This document shows positions 12,130 through 23,545 of a stretch of 64,000 nt of DNA, piece after piece. The DNA is from Nicotiana tabacum (taxonomy: Eukaryota > Streptophyta > Magnoliopsida > Solanales > Solanaceae). Positions within the stretch are counted from its first letter, which is position 1. Each line of letters begins with the position of its first letter. The notes below the pieces were generated by a model, which saw nothing but the letters and a program-made list of their open reading frames with translations, did no database searches and was not told the DNA's origin. Where the stretch lies: positions 4,838,501 to 4,902,500 of the forward strand of contig NC_134084.1 in the NCBI RefSeq assembly GCF_000715075.1, written 5' to 3'. The translations under genes and the position numbers were made by a program.

Positions 12130-12649
12130 GTTTTGACAATTAAAAGAAAATTCAATCGTTTTTTTTTGTGTGCCTATTCTGTTGAATGGATAATCGAAGG
12201 ATTAAAAAACAGTTTGTGTGACATGAAACAAATTAAATTTAAGGGGAAAAGAGAAATGAGTGAGATAGAAATTAAAGCAAAATAAAAAGGTTTCAGAAGT
12301 ATGAAACCCTAGTGTTGCATTGCAATTCATTACATTATTATGGTATATAGTAAAAAAGGAAAGGAATAATAAAAAGAGCTCTAGACCTTTTCATTATCTT
12401 ACCTCTTTCCCATTCTTTGTACATATAATTAAAAGCAAAGTTATGTTACATAACTCTTCCAATAAAGAGTTTTCACAAGCTCAATCAATAAAAGGCAAAA
12501 GTTAAAGCCAAAAAAAAAAAAATGAAATCTCATTTTTCTTTTTCTTTTTTGTTGATGATGGAGTAACAAGCGCATATCCAATACGATCGAAGATAGAGAG
12601 GTAGTTTCCGATATACCCTTTGTTGTTGATGATAGAGTCTTTATGTATT

Positions 12650-14851
12650 TCAATGACAAACCGGTCCATCATCTTCCAATTCAATCCCCATTTCAGCAAG
12701 TCTCTTCTCCTTGTACACATATTTTCTCGACGAATACAAGAAAAACATCAAATTAAACACACTCAATATTGCCAAAAGCCAATAGAAATCATATAACCTC
12801 CCTTGGTTCAAATTGTCAGCTAGCCATGGATTTTTTGTCCCAGTCACAATATGCACAATTGTAACCAAAATTGAACTAACAAAAAATCCAAGTGCAAGTG
12901 TACTCAAAAATAGCCCTGTACTCATTGTCTTCATCCCTTTTGGACATTCCCTTAAGAAAAAATCAAGTTGGCCAATATATGTAAATGCTTCACCTGCCCC
13001 CACTAGCAAGAATTGCGGAACTAGCCAAAATACAGTCAAAGGAATTGTAGCATTTTCATCATTGGCCAATCCATGCAAATGTGCAACTTTTAGCCTCTTA
13101 ACCTCGGTTAGGGCAGCAGCAATCATGGCCAAAATTGAAAGAACTAACCCTGTGAATATTCTTTGTAATGGGGTAAGTCCATGAGGTTTATTCATGAAAC
13201 GACGACAAATGGGAACGATAACCCTATCGTAGAAAATTACGGTCAAGAGTATACTTCCGACGAAAAATACTGTGAGTGAAGCCGGTGGAATTTCAAAGGT
13301 TCCAATGTGACGATCCATTGTTGTAGCTTGTGACACAGAAAATGTGGTCATTTGTGCATAGACAGTCCAGAACATAATAGTTGTGGCCCAAGTTGGTAAC
13401 ATTCTGATTAATAATTTTACTTCTTCAACATCGGTTAAGGTTGCTAATTTCCACTTGTTGATTACAACGTTAGTGCCATTAGATTCAAGATCATGATCTT
13501 CCTTAATTGCTGCCTTGTCCAAGAATCTGCAAAAATAAGACAAACACATGGTCAAAACTATGACCTACATATATAGGCAGTAGCGAAGTCAGAAACTTAT
13601 TCAAGGATGTTCAATCTCCGACAAAGAAATGGTCAATATATAATATATACCTCTAAAATCTAATATTTTACCTAATATACAGTGTAATTTTCCGACAAAG
13701 GATGGTCAGTTGACCACCCGTCAAAACATATAGCTTCGCCCCTGAAGTAGATGACAGATTTATGACCAACGGCTTTAAAAGTTTTATAGCTATAGCTTGT
13801 CTTAGTTACCGAGTTTGTAATTAAATATTTATATATATTTACGCTAAGTCGCTGACAATGTAAAGAATGTTTAATCACGTTGAGTCATGTTGTTTGTATT
13901 ATTTTCTAGGTAACTAATTTTATTTAATTATTACGCACAGTTACATATAATTATCTTTTTGGTTATTTGTTTGTCTACTCCGAATTAGGGGCAGCCCCCA
14001 CCCCCCACCCCACACACACCCCGCCAAACTTAGGCTAGTATACAAAGATACATTCAATAGTGAGTCAAATAGCAAAGTATCTTAAATAATACTTTATAGG
14101 CTGTCTATTTCAAAATGGAAATAATTTAGATATTTAAAAATTGATTGATTGTTAGCCATAAAAAACTGGCCAACTATATATGGAGATAAGTTCATAGTTT
14201 GGCACCAACTTCTCTTTTGTTTTTTTTTTAAAAAAAATTAATCATCACCTACTTATCATAGACACCTACTTTGAATTATTATGAAAAATTGTAAACAATA
14301 TAAATGATAAAGTCAATACTTCAAATAATATTAGTCGCACGTAGAAAAATTATTTTTCTCATTTGTGGCTTATATTAGTCTCCTGAAACCTATCAATGAT
14401 TTTCCTTCGTCCAAATTTTTCATGATTTAAAGGGGAATCTTCTTTATTCAAAAAGAAGAAATTAAAGATAAAAAAAAAAGAATCTTTACTGTACAAGATT
14501 CAACTGGGGTAATGTCTATCTACCTAACTTCTAGAATTAGGACTCAATTAATCATCTTGACTCGTAAAAATAAATAATAATTAACTAAAAAATCTTATAC
14601 TATCAGTAGGATCAATGTTAGCCTTATATTTCTTATTCTTAGGTTTCTATTAATGTCCCTTGTTTCCTTCATTTTTATTTTCTTATTATCTTGCGGTTGT
14701 TACTGATTCTTTTTCATTTTACTTGAGCCGAGGTTTAAACAGTCTTTCTATATTCTAAAGGTAGAGGTAAGGATGCATACACAGTACTCTCTCCAGACCA
14801 TACTTGTGAGATTATACTGGCTTATTGTTGTTGTTATGCACTATCAGTATC

Positions 14852-14894
<43 letters not shown>

Positions 14895-17610
14895 TAACCA
14901 GTATAATCCCACCAGTAGGGTCTGGGGAGGGTAGTATATACACAGACATTACCCCTACCTGGCGAGGCAGAGAGGCTAATGCACTATCAGTGTATATAAT
15001 TAAAATCCTTATATATTTAGTGATCTTCTAGCGTATAAATTATATACACTTAAGGTCAACATATATAAAGCTAAACTAGAAAAAGTAGATGGAAAACTCA
15101 CCGGTATTCCTTGCTATGAGGCAACTTTTGTTTGCTTTTTTTATTTCCTTCACCAAAAATATCATCAATTTCAAAGAGAAGTGAAGAATCTGAAGGTAAT
15201 TCCAAATGTCTTTTTTTCCAAGCAGCCACAATAACTGAAGCAATTTGTGTCAATGGACTCCCCACAAGTTTCTTGAACCTATATTTCCTTGTCCCAGATA
15301 AGAACACAACAAGTCCAATAACAATAGCACATGCACATATGCCATAACCCCACTCTCTTCCCAAATTATCTTGAATATACACCAATACTGTTACTGCACC
15401 GAGCGAGCCTACATTAATAAAGAAAAAGAACCAGTCGAAGAATTTTATCATTTGACCTTTTTCTTTTTTGTCAGAATCGTCAAATTGGTCGGTGCCAAAG
15501 CCGGAGACGCTCGATTTTAGGCCGCCGGTGCCGAGTGCTGTCATGTATAGGGCAATGTATAGTACCATAAGTTGTTTGCTATTTGCGGGGATGCATGATG
15601 AGCTACCAACTTGTTCACATTTTGGTGGTCGTAGGCTTGGGATTATGGTGGAAATGGTCAAGATTGTAACACCCTATTCATCATAACAAATGACAAATTG
15701 TGGTTAGAGTTGCAAAAAACCTTTTATACTAACTGTTCATAATAAGTGAAGTCAGTAACTTAGATAATAAGATAGGTAACTTATGAGCAGTAGCGGAGCG
15801 TTGAACCCCCTTCATCCTAAAGTTATGTTGTATATATATAAGGTTAATTTTTTTTATGTACATATATTAGATATTGAATCCCTTTGACTTCTACTTTTTA
15901 ATTTTTTTAACCCCTTAGTGAAATCTTGCTTCCGGCCACTGCCTATGATAAGATGTTAAAATAAATTTTTCCTTGACATTAAAATTAAATCTTTTTAATT
16001 AATATTATTATTTCTTGAAACTGAATTATGTATGCGGACAATGTAAAGATTAATTTTTGTTATGTGTGAGAACTGCAACTAGTGTAATGAATAAATGTTT
16101 CTTCCTCCTCTTTCCTCTTTGTAGAATCATCATTAGTCTTCTTCTTCACAACAAATTAATTAGATCAAGTGTCATTATTTTTATTTAATTTTTCTCATTT
16201 TTCCTTTCTCGAATTTCCTCTTCACAACAAATATAATATGACTGATTTTTGAATGTGATTAGATCAACTTCATCTCCCTCTTGACTCTTACATTTAATTT
16301 ATGCTATATAGTCTTTCTTGAATATTTCGAGTCTCCTCATCACAGATTCTTTAAAAATATTACATGCATTAATTTCAATCGTCACATAAGGAAAAGAATT
16401 AACAAAAATTGACACTTACCATTGCTTGAACAGTGGCAAAGATACCAATTGTAAGATACCTGCAAAAATTAAGATAAATAGGAATGATGTTAAAAAAAAA
16501 TCCAAATGCATGTCCTCGTTGTTGGTCAAAATTAAGAAGTTTGACTCTCCAAATCTGAACAGCATCATATAAACTGAGACGGAGAGAGTATAATATACGA
16601 ACCTTCCGAGGAAAGTGTCAGCAACAAAACCACCAAGTAAAGTGAGCATGAAAGAAGTTCCAAGAAAATTGGTAACATTGTTGGCTGCAGTAGCATTCCC
16701 TAAATGCATAGTTCCAGTCAAATATGTCACCAAATTTACAGCAATCCCTAGTGTTGTTAGCCTCTCCACAGCTTCAACACCTATTATTCAAAAATCAAGA
16801 ACATGGTTGAAAAAAACGAAGTAGAAAGATCAAAGAATGGAAAGTGCAAAAAATAACGACAACAACAACCCAGTAAAATCCTTCAAGTGGGATCTGGGGA
16901 GAGTAGAGTGTACGCAAACCTTACCTCTACCTCAGAGGAGTAGAGAGGTTGTTTCTGAAAGACTCTCGGCTCAAGAAGACGAAAATAGACAATAGATAGC
17001 AACAGAAGCCAGAAAAATTATGAATTTTTATTTCCTATAAACACCTAGGAGCACTTCTTTATGCATATTCATAATAGACTCGGTTAGACGGATCGAGGTC
17101 CAACGAGGTACTCGACCTAATCATCAGGTAAGGATACATATCAACCCCTTACATAAAATGCGCATTAGCACATTTAATGAAGCATCCAGTATGGCAGACA
17201 AACTACTTTCTTATTTTCGGGACATGAAAATCCTCTATCTATTAGCATATCCGTACAGCCAGTTAGACTAAAACTCCCTCCTCAATCCATATAGTAATAT
17301 TGGGTTGTTCTGATTCAGCCAGAAATGCTATGCTTACTCACAAGACTATCTCTTCCCATCTAATCTCGCCGTTTTTTCTTATTAAAGCCGCCTTGAGATG
17401 GTAGAGGTTTGACATGGACTCCTACCTTATCTAATCACGCCATTTAACGTGACGGTTTAATTTGAGAGAGGGAGAGAAAATTAAATTCACACCTAAAATC
17501 ATTGCGCCACTAGCCCAACCACCGGAGGAGGATCTAAGAGCTGGTCTTCCTTTGTAATCCCAAGCATCTAGTAAAGCTTTTGAATCTTGCTGTGTCTCAG
17601 GAAGTGCCAT
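12650..17610 (-). CDS. NPF6.3-like: NRT1/PTR family nitrate-type transporter, NPF6.3/NRT1.1 clade
   Basis: Five exons on the minus strand: 17493-17610, 16603-16780, 16420-16459, 15102-15673 and 12650-13526. All introns are GT-AG. The exons total 1785 bases, 594 residues plus TGA, about the length of Arabidopsis NRT1.1, which it resembles throughout. It is a proton-coupled major facilitator with 12 expected membrane spans, probably in the plasma membrane. Proton-coupling residues are kept: EAVER at 42-46, the lysine in GTGGLKSS, and the glutamate in VGAGEAF. Thr102 aligns with the phospho-switch Thr101. Tyr359 (TAT, 13358-13360) replaces the nitrate-binding His356, so nitrate affinity or anion choice may differ. 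Exon 3 is only 40 bases. The start is ATG 17610 in the context AAAATGG, giving MALPETQQD, like the Arabidopsis N-terminus. Introns 1, 3 and 4 contain SINEs or MITEs. No disabling mutation is visible. Confidence 0.94.
13578..13744. mobile_element. hAT-like MITE in intron 4
   Basis: It starts CAGTAGCGAAGTCAG and ends ATAGCTTCGCCCCTG, an inverted terminal pair of the same family as 11953-12129, in the opposite orientation. No clear TSD is visible. It lies in the 1575-bp intron 4 of the transporter gene. Confidence 0.65.
14724..14837 (+). mobile_element. TS SINE, near full length, intron 4
   Basis: A diverged tRNA-derived TS SINE runs from a GAGCCGAGG start through AAACAGTC, GGTAGAGGTAAGG and TCCAGACCATACTTGTGAG to a short TTG-repeat tail at 14824-14835. 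It is antisense to the transporter gene. A younger TS SINE is inserted at its tail. Confidence 0.8.
14849..14978 (-). mobile_element. TS SINE, inverted, with perfect 13-bp TSD
   Basis: On the plus strand a (CAA)n tract (14851-14894) is followed by AACCAGTATAATCCCACC, GGGTCTGGGGAGGGTAG and TTACCCCTACCTGGCGAGG, the complement of a TS SINE with its TTG tail. Perfect 13-bp duplications ATGCACTATCAGT flank it (14836-14848 and 14979-14991). The 5' part is truncated. It landed at the tail of the older SINE at 14724-14837, giving a tail-to-tail pair in intron 4. Confidence 0.9.
15788..15941. mobile_element. hAT-like MITE in intron 3
   Basis: It starts CAGTAGCGGAGCGTTGAAC and ends GCTTCCGGCCACTG. Flanks CTTATGAG (15780-15787) and CCTATGAT (15942-15949) agree at 6 of 8 bases. 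It is 154 bp and non-coding, and lies in the 746-bp intron 3. Confidence 0.7.
16856..16977 (-). mobile_element. TS SINE in intron 1
   Basis: It reads (plus strand) from a short CAACAACAA tail through GTGGGATCTGGGGAGAGTAG and CCTTACCTCTACCTCAGAGG to AAGACTCTCGGCTC, the complement of TS SINE. It lies in intron 1 of the transporter in the gene's own orientation. No clear TSD is seen. Confidence 0.8.
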
Positions 17611-17730
17611 TTTAGCAACTTTTCTTGCACTTTTGCCCACAAAAATTGGACCCAATGAGCAATGAGAGAAAAAAGAGAGGTTAATATGGAAAAACTAGAA
17701 GAAGATTGCAGATTCACTTGATTCCATTAC

Positions 17731-17739
17731 CCTTTTATA
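17731..17739 (-). promoter_or_regulatory. TATA box of the NPF6.3-like gene
   Basis: On the minus strand TATAAAAGG lies about 121 bases upstream of the ATG at 17610, giving a likely transcription start near 17700 and a short 5' UTR of roughly 90 bases. The leader is pyrimidine-rich (CTTCTTCTAG, CTCTCTTTTTTCTCTC), as is common for plant leaders. Only the position and motif support this. Confidence 0.65.
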
Positions 17740-18242
17740 GCCATGGCCTAGAGGCAACTCAATTGCATTTTTAGCCATTTTTTAATACACAAAAAATATT
17801 TTATTCCACATGGTCCACTTTCAATGGCAGTAGCAACTCCCCAGGATTGTCTTTCCTTTTTTTCTTTTATCTTTTTTGTTGGATGAGAAGTTGTCCACAG
17901 CATCAAATGCTACAGAAAATGATTGATTGTAATTTGACTAACTTCTATTCTTATTTATGCACATGAATTCTTACTCTAATTACCTTGTAAAAGTGAATTT
18001 GGCATACCCTAAGTATAGTTTTAGCATTTTAATCACTTTTAATAATCGTTGGAGTACCTTTTTTTTGTTGTATAATATTGACTGTGATTAATTTAACCAA
18101 AGTGAGATGATGAGTGAATCTTTATATAGCCGATTCAAATTTACTTGGGATTGAGCTGCAATTATTATTATTATTATTGATGTGGTATTCTAAATGATAA
18201 AAGTTGTACCTAAATAAAGACAAGTGCATCTATTATCTAAAT
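17740..18242. other. Upstream region of the transporter, no gene
   Basis: This is AT-rich sequence upstream of the transporter promoter. It includes a short (ATT)n run near 18164-18178. No coding sequence is visible. Regulatory elements such as nitrate-response motifs may be present but I cannot identify any with confidence. Confidence 0.5.
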
Positions 18243-18350
18243 AATGGCAGTGCGGTGCATAAAACATTTCGCGTTCACTCACGATTCGGGAAAGTGTTGC
18301 ACTCTAAGAGGGTCTGATGTAGGTAGCAGGTAGCCTACTCGAAATATAGT
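18243..18350 (+). mobile_element. Au-like SINE, diverged
   Basis: The phrase GTGCGGTGCATAAAAC, followed by ATTCGGGAAAGTG and GAGGGTCTGATGTAGGTAGC, follows the order of the Au-type plant SINE. The copy is diverged and incomplete, with no clear TSD. Confidence 0.45.
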
Positions 18351-18399
18351 ATCTCTTATCTATTGAGCGTAATCACCAAGCTAGTGGGAAAAAAATATA

Positions 18400-18572
18400 T
18401 TTTTTCACCACGATATTTGTCGTAGGGCATAGACTAATTTAATTAGATTCACGCCCATAAGACTTATTAAAGAAAGACACGTTCCATATCAGGATCATTC
18501 TATTCCCGGGACTCGAGCCTAAGGCCTCTAAGCAAGAAGACTCATTGTTGCGACCACGTATATCACAAGATT
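18400..18572 (-). mobile_element. tRNA-derived SINE, minus strand
   Basis: On the minus strand a box-A-like GTGGTCGCAACAATGAG is followed by a box-B-like GGCTCGAGTCCC and then GATCCTGATATGGAACGTG and GGCGTGAATCTAATTAAA. This is the plan of the Solanaceae SINE family seen at 19141-19332. Boundaries are approximate. Confidence 0.5.
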
Positions 18573-19140
18573 TTGTACACTTATCGGAATCTTGAGAGTA
18601 AATATAGCTATCAATAATGGGTGATGGGTATCAACATCAGAACATGCAATATAATTTCTATTACATTTGTATACAGAATAGTAACTTTAATTTTCTGGCC
18701 CCAGGAAATTTGCAACTACATGATTATTTGTTGCTTAGCGATTAAATGACATAAAGGCCTGAGTTGTTATGTAGAATTAATTGCATGGCCAATAGATAAA
18801 TAAATAAACGTTCTAATGCATTATGTGGTGGGATTCAACACAAGTGATATGGAGATCAGATATTATTAGTTCATTGTGGCGAAGTGAATCTTTTTCATGA
18901 CATTTAATACCAAGTTATTTATTATTTTTTTGTTTAGAATTTATTCATAGTTTCTTATTGATTTAATTAGTAAAATATTAATTAGGTGAGCCGTTTAAAC
19001 AGAAAAAAATGTTTTGTCATTTTTAAATTTTAATTTTATGATTTTTTGACCGAATTTATCGGACATTTTTTTTTTCTGACTAGCTGCTTTTTCCGATGGA
19101 TAGAAATCTTTCTGAACAGCATCGAGAATCATTAAATGGC

Positions 19141-19332
19141 ACCAACAAGGATTGTGGTTGAGTGAAAATTACTCTTTCATGCTTAATCAGAGGTCCCATG
19201 TTCGAGCCCTAGGTATGGAATCGCCTTTGTTAGGGAATACTTTACCCCCAATGTGAGACTTTTTGATACGAATCCGAATGTAGTCAAACCTTAATACGGA
19301 TACAGAACACTGAGTGCGAAACCAAAAGAAAG
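19141..19332 (+). mobile_element. Solanaceae tRNA-derived SINE with 16-bp TSD
   Basis: A 192-bp element is flanked by 16-bp duplications AGAATCATTAAATGGC (19125-19140) and AGAATCAGTAAATGGC (19333-19348), differing at one base. An internal pol III box A lies near 19150-19163 and a box B (ATGTTCGAGCC) at about 19198-19208. The 3' region has AATGTGAGACTTTTTGATACG and a GAACACTGAGTGCGAAACC end before an A-rich tail. Confidence 0.85.
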
Positions 19333-19348
19333 AGAATCAGTAAATGGC

Positions 19349-20359
19349 GATTTTCTGATAGTGCTAAGTGGTGTGCAAGAATCTTCCAACACAGTTAAGA
19401 GTAGTACGTACTCTACTTTTTCGTGGAAAATTTCATTGGTGATTAATCATTCAAACTTTTTCTTAATACAACCATGTTTAGAGAATGAGAGTAGCTTCAA
19501 CTGGTGAAATTCATATCTCTAGCTACTTTTTCCTAGAAAGTAATCATTTAACTAAATATTATACACTGAACCTTGTTTTTCTTAATTTCTGTAGAATTTT
19601 CAAATTCCCAACATATCCAACTCTTCCTTTTTTTTTTTCAACAAATGGCGCTTCGACATTTATAAAGGGCTACAATAAACAAAATATTTTAGGAATAATT
19701 AGCACGTTATACATGATGCTTTCTTTGTATAGAGTAAAATATGTTCATATTTAATAATCACATGAGAAAGCGACACGTGGTGCCGAAGACATAAGACAGT
19801 CGGGCCCGGAAGCAGTGATTTCGCTTGTCGTCGGAGAGAATGATATTAATAAAGGCAAAATAAATACATGTCACCCGATATCATTTAATGAAAAATATTA
19901 TATAGCATTAAGTGCATAGTCTGTTATAGAGAATATGACATTCACTACCCACCATTGCACATTCTTTCATGGATGAGCTATGCACTTGATTTTTTTGATA
20001 ATGAATAATAGCGAGACTCGAGTCTAAAACCTTTACCTGAGGGTTGCAGTATTAAAATGTGTGAATGTGAAGGTTTATTAATCGGTTAAAAGGAACATAC
20101 TTTTAATTATTTAATTATATTATTAAGTGTTTTTATACTTATTTTTTATTATGCATGATGTCATAAACACAATGCAGCTAGTAAGTAAAAGCATCTTTCA
20201 CCCCATCAATTCTTTTAATTAAAACAACCCCACAAACAACACACTAGCACACTTAAAAAAGTGGCGTATACGTTCATAGAGTGAAGGGTGGTTACCCTCT
20301 GTCGTAAAATTATACTAAGATACTTCATGTATTGTGCTACTTTTTTTTTATATACGTAA
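19349..20359. other. Spacer, no gene
   Basis: AT-rich non-coding sequence. A weak SINE-like box B (GAGACTCGAGTC) occurs near 20012-20023 but its surroundings are too diverged to call. Confidence 0.5.
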
Positions 20360-20700
20360 AATCATTTTTCAAATCGAGCATTATCTATAATTTTGCTTCA
20401 ACTCACATACCGAATAAACTCTAGGCTCAATTACAATAACATAGAGTACACAAAACCTCACTTCACACATGACATATGTATGGTATCACATCAAAATGTT
20501 GATTCGCTTTCTGTCCTAAGGAAATGAGAAATTTTATAAACCCTATTTAAATTTTTGGATCCTTCATCAAAATTCCCTTCACCCTTTCTTAAAAAAGAAA
20601 TAATATAATAAAATAATAAATAGTACTACCATCCGATAAAGATCGTAATGGTCGGTTCTAACGATCCATTTTCATATTTGATTCTCCACCTATAACTAGT
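20360..20700 (+). repeat. Direct repeat, copy 1
   Basis: A block of about 340 bp matches 61320-61660 in the same orientation, over nine bases in ten identical by eye, sharing TAATGGTCGGTTCTAACGAT and a TAATATAATAAAATAATAAA tract. Homology begins at AATCATTTTTCAAA and ends at CCTATAACTAGTA in both copies. It is non-coding. The second copy lies just beyond the right end of chromovirus D. Confidence 0.8.
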
Positions 20701-21779
20701 ACTCTTGCTCGCACTCGAGCAATATAACTATAACTACACCTCATCAACGTAAATATCAATTATGTAGGAGCTATTCAATTTTTAATCATACACTCTACCC
20801 TTGAATATGGTTGATAGCAATAATTAAATTGTTGTCTACGTCATCACTTACACTTACCTTTACTTATGTCATTCTTTAAAAATATTCACAACAAAAACAA
20901 CAAGCTCATAAAAATCCTAGCCTCAAAAGTCGACTCAATACCACAATACACTCATGGCTTGAACACCCAACATCACAAAGAAGTCTAATAACGTTACTTA
21001 TCCCCCGTGAAATCATGTGCCCTCATAACAAGAATAAGAGAGTAAGTTGAGTCCACACATTCAAATCTCATGATTAAATATAATTTAAGGACTCACATCA
21101 ATAAAGAAAATCTTTCACTCTCACGAAGAAGTCATCACATGCATGCAATTGTTACCATAGGCTTGGCCACAATGTAAATCTCCACTAATGTAGGCTCACT
21201 CGATCTAAAATTAGTTAGAACTTTTTCATGGTTGTAACGTGGGATAAGATACGGGTAGGATATATTTAGGATTAATTGTTCACCCTCCTAAACACTTTAA
21301 TACATCACATGATAACTTTTAAGCGCAAATTCTTCAATCCACTTCAATTACACAAACAATATCACACCCCAAAATTTATTTCCTTTTTCTTTAAGCACTA
21401 TTTTACTTACCCCACTAGCAAGAAAAAGACAATAATTTATTCACTTATATCTTTTTCTTCTTCTTTTTTTCTATTTTTTTTCTTTCAACTATTCTTTTTC
21501 CTTTTTCATTTTCCTCTATTAGTGTATTATTTTACAAAATAAGTGCACCATTAGTTCCACTCGAAAGTCACCCCATACTTAGTCCTTACTTCTTCTAGCG
21601 CTTAATTCATAATTAAAGTACTTTTAGAGGTAACAAGATCAAAATAATGTCAATTAAGAATAAATGGGGTATAGGCTCGTAATGTGGGTGTCAAATAAAA
21701 GTCTATAGGCTCAAAATAGTTTACTAGAGATAGATTTTATTTGTGATAAGCAATTAATTAAGCTCAAAAAGATCAAATA
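20701..21779. other. Non-coding sequence between repeat and chromovirus D
   Basis: About 1.1 kb between repeat copy 1 and the 3' LTR of element D. It has pyrimidine-rich runs near 21455-21500 and no supportable gene. It reads like the decayed antisense of an older repeat, but I cannot name a family. Confidence 0.4.
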
Positions 21780-22384
21780 TGTCACGACCTGGAATTTCCC
21801 ACCTTCGGGACCGTGATGGCACCTAACATTTTACTTGCTAGGCAAGCCAACGTTAGAATAATATTAGCCATTTTAAAACCATTTTAAGTTAATCAATAAT
21901 GAAGAAACAAATCTGAAATAAAGTAAATAACCATAATGTTAGAGATGTCTAAAAATCATCCCAGAGCTGGTGTCACAAGTGCACGAGCTACTACAACAAT
22001 ACAAATAAAGGTCTGAATAGAAATAAAGTTGTATGAAAGAAATATACAACTAAGATAAAGTAGAAGCGGACTTCAGAGCTGCAAAAGCCGTGCAGCTATA
22101 CCTCAAGTCTACTGTGCGCTACTAGGACCAACTCCGATATTTGCACAAGAAGTACAGAGTGTAGTATGAGTACAACAAATCCTATGTACTCAGTAAGTGT
22201 CGAGCGTAACCTCAACGAAGTGGTGATGAGGCTAAGGCATGTCACATACATTAACTTGTACGCAATAATGATAATAATAACAACAATAGGAAAATAGGAA
22301 TAGAAATTAAACATGTAAATCATTTCAATAGTTGAAGCCAATTTGGTAGTCATAACCAATTATTATCTCAATCAATTTTCGTTA

Positions 22385-22545
22385 TGGCGTGCAACCCGAT
22401 CCCATAATATATTCATATTCAACTCGTTGCAGCGTGCAACCCGATCCTCAACATATCTTTTCAATCAATTCTGTTGCGACGTGCAACCCGCTCCACCAAT
22501 ATATTCACTTTTATTTATGTTGCGGCGTGCAATCTGCTCCTCAAA
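22385..22545. repeat. Spaced repeats of a GTTGCGGCGTGCAAC hairpin phrase
   Basis: Four copies about 45-55 bases apart each contain a small inverted repeat (GTTGC...GCAAC) followed by CCGATCC or CCGCTCC and an AT-rich spacer with ATATATTCA. The equivalent block in the 5' LTR is 59036-59240, more decayed. One copy of the same phrase (minus: GGGATCGGGTTGCACGC) also occurs in LTR families A and B. Confidence 0.7.
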
Positions 22546-22894
22546 TCATATAATTTACCAATTCTTATAAAAGAAATTACTCCAATAAATACAACAATTA
22601 ATATGAAATTATAAGACGACAAGCATACAATAATTATGATTTATTTAGGAAACAAGTGATGATAAGTAGCAATTAATTGTGGAAATTAAGGAGGAAATAG
22701 GCAATTTAATATCTAGTATGCTAAATGTCAAGTAACAATTGAGTCACATAAATCAAATAAGCATATAACAATTATAGCATGGATTCAAAGCATGATATTG
22801 AGCAATAAATTTTAGAAAACTAATTAATATAATAATTAATTCACAATTTAAAATAATTTATGATTTTCAGATAATTATGCAAACAATCAATTCG

Positions 22895-22932
22895 ACGACG
22901 TATAGGCACTTGTCACCTCGCCTATACGTCGT
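22895..22932 (-). other. Perfect 13-bp stem-loop in the 3' LTR of D
   Basis: ACGACGTATAGGC (22895-22907) pairs exactly with GCCTATACGTCGT (22920-22932) around a 12-base loop. On the minus strand the loop reads GAGGTGACAAGT. In the 5' LTR the same hairpin (59604-59637) retains an 11-bp stem. Confidence 0.85.
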
Positions 22933-23164
22933 TACACATGAAGATTTTATAAAAATCTGATTTTCTTCCATAAACTCACGGAATCATAAAATAAATGAGT
23001 ATGGAATCGTGAAATATAATCAATATAGGATAAGGAACACTTACCTTAATGTTTTCCCGTGAAAATCACCAAAAAATCACCTTACCCGAGCTCAAAATTG
23101 TGGATAATAAAAAATGGGCGAAATCCCATTTCCAGAACTTAAGTTCTGTTACCCAGGTTTTTAC

Positions 23165-23545
23165 TCTTTGCGATCGCGGAAAATCCTTTGCAATCGCATA
23201 GAACAATTCTACCTAGCATCCTTTTACTCTTTGCGATCGCGGACAGTTCCTCGCGATCGCGAAGAACAATTTTAGGCTGCCCAAATTTTCTTCGCGAACT
23301 CGAAAGAGCTCACGCGAACGCGAAGCATAATTTCTCAGTCTTTCGCGATCGCGTATTGCTTCATACAATCGCGTTACACAAATTGTGTGCTTGAACTTCT
23401 GCCTCATTCCTTCTTCGCGAACGTGGTCCTATCTACGCGTGTGGGATGCACTGTGAGCCAACCCTTCGTGATCGCGTGTATCTTTTCGCGAACACAAAGA
23501 GTAAAATTCACAGTTCACAATTGTCCCTTCGCGATCGGGATGAAG
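23165..23545 (-). promoter_or_regulatory. CpG-rich palindromic word block of LTR D
   Basis: About a dozen words such as TTGCGATCGCGG, CGCGATCGCGAAG, CGCGAACGCGAAG and TTCGCGATCGCG are separated by AT-richer spacers. On the minus strand the block precedes ACCTGGGTAACAG and the CAGAACTTAAGTTCTG palindrome. The corresponding block in the 5' LTR (60250-60600) has the same plan with many CG-to-TG/CA changes. Confidence 0.65.

Noticed and set aside
17611..17655. In-frame N-terminal extension of the transporter
   Set aside because: The open frame extends upstream only from a TTG, not an ATG. MALPETQQD at 17610 matches the NRT1.1 N-terminus and has a good AAAATGG context.
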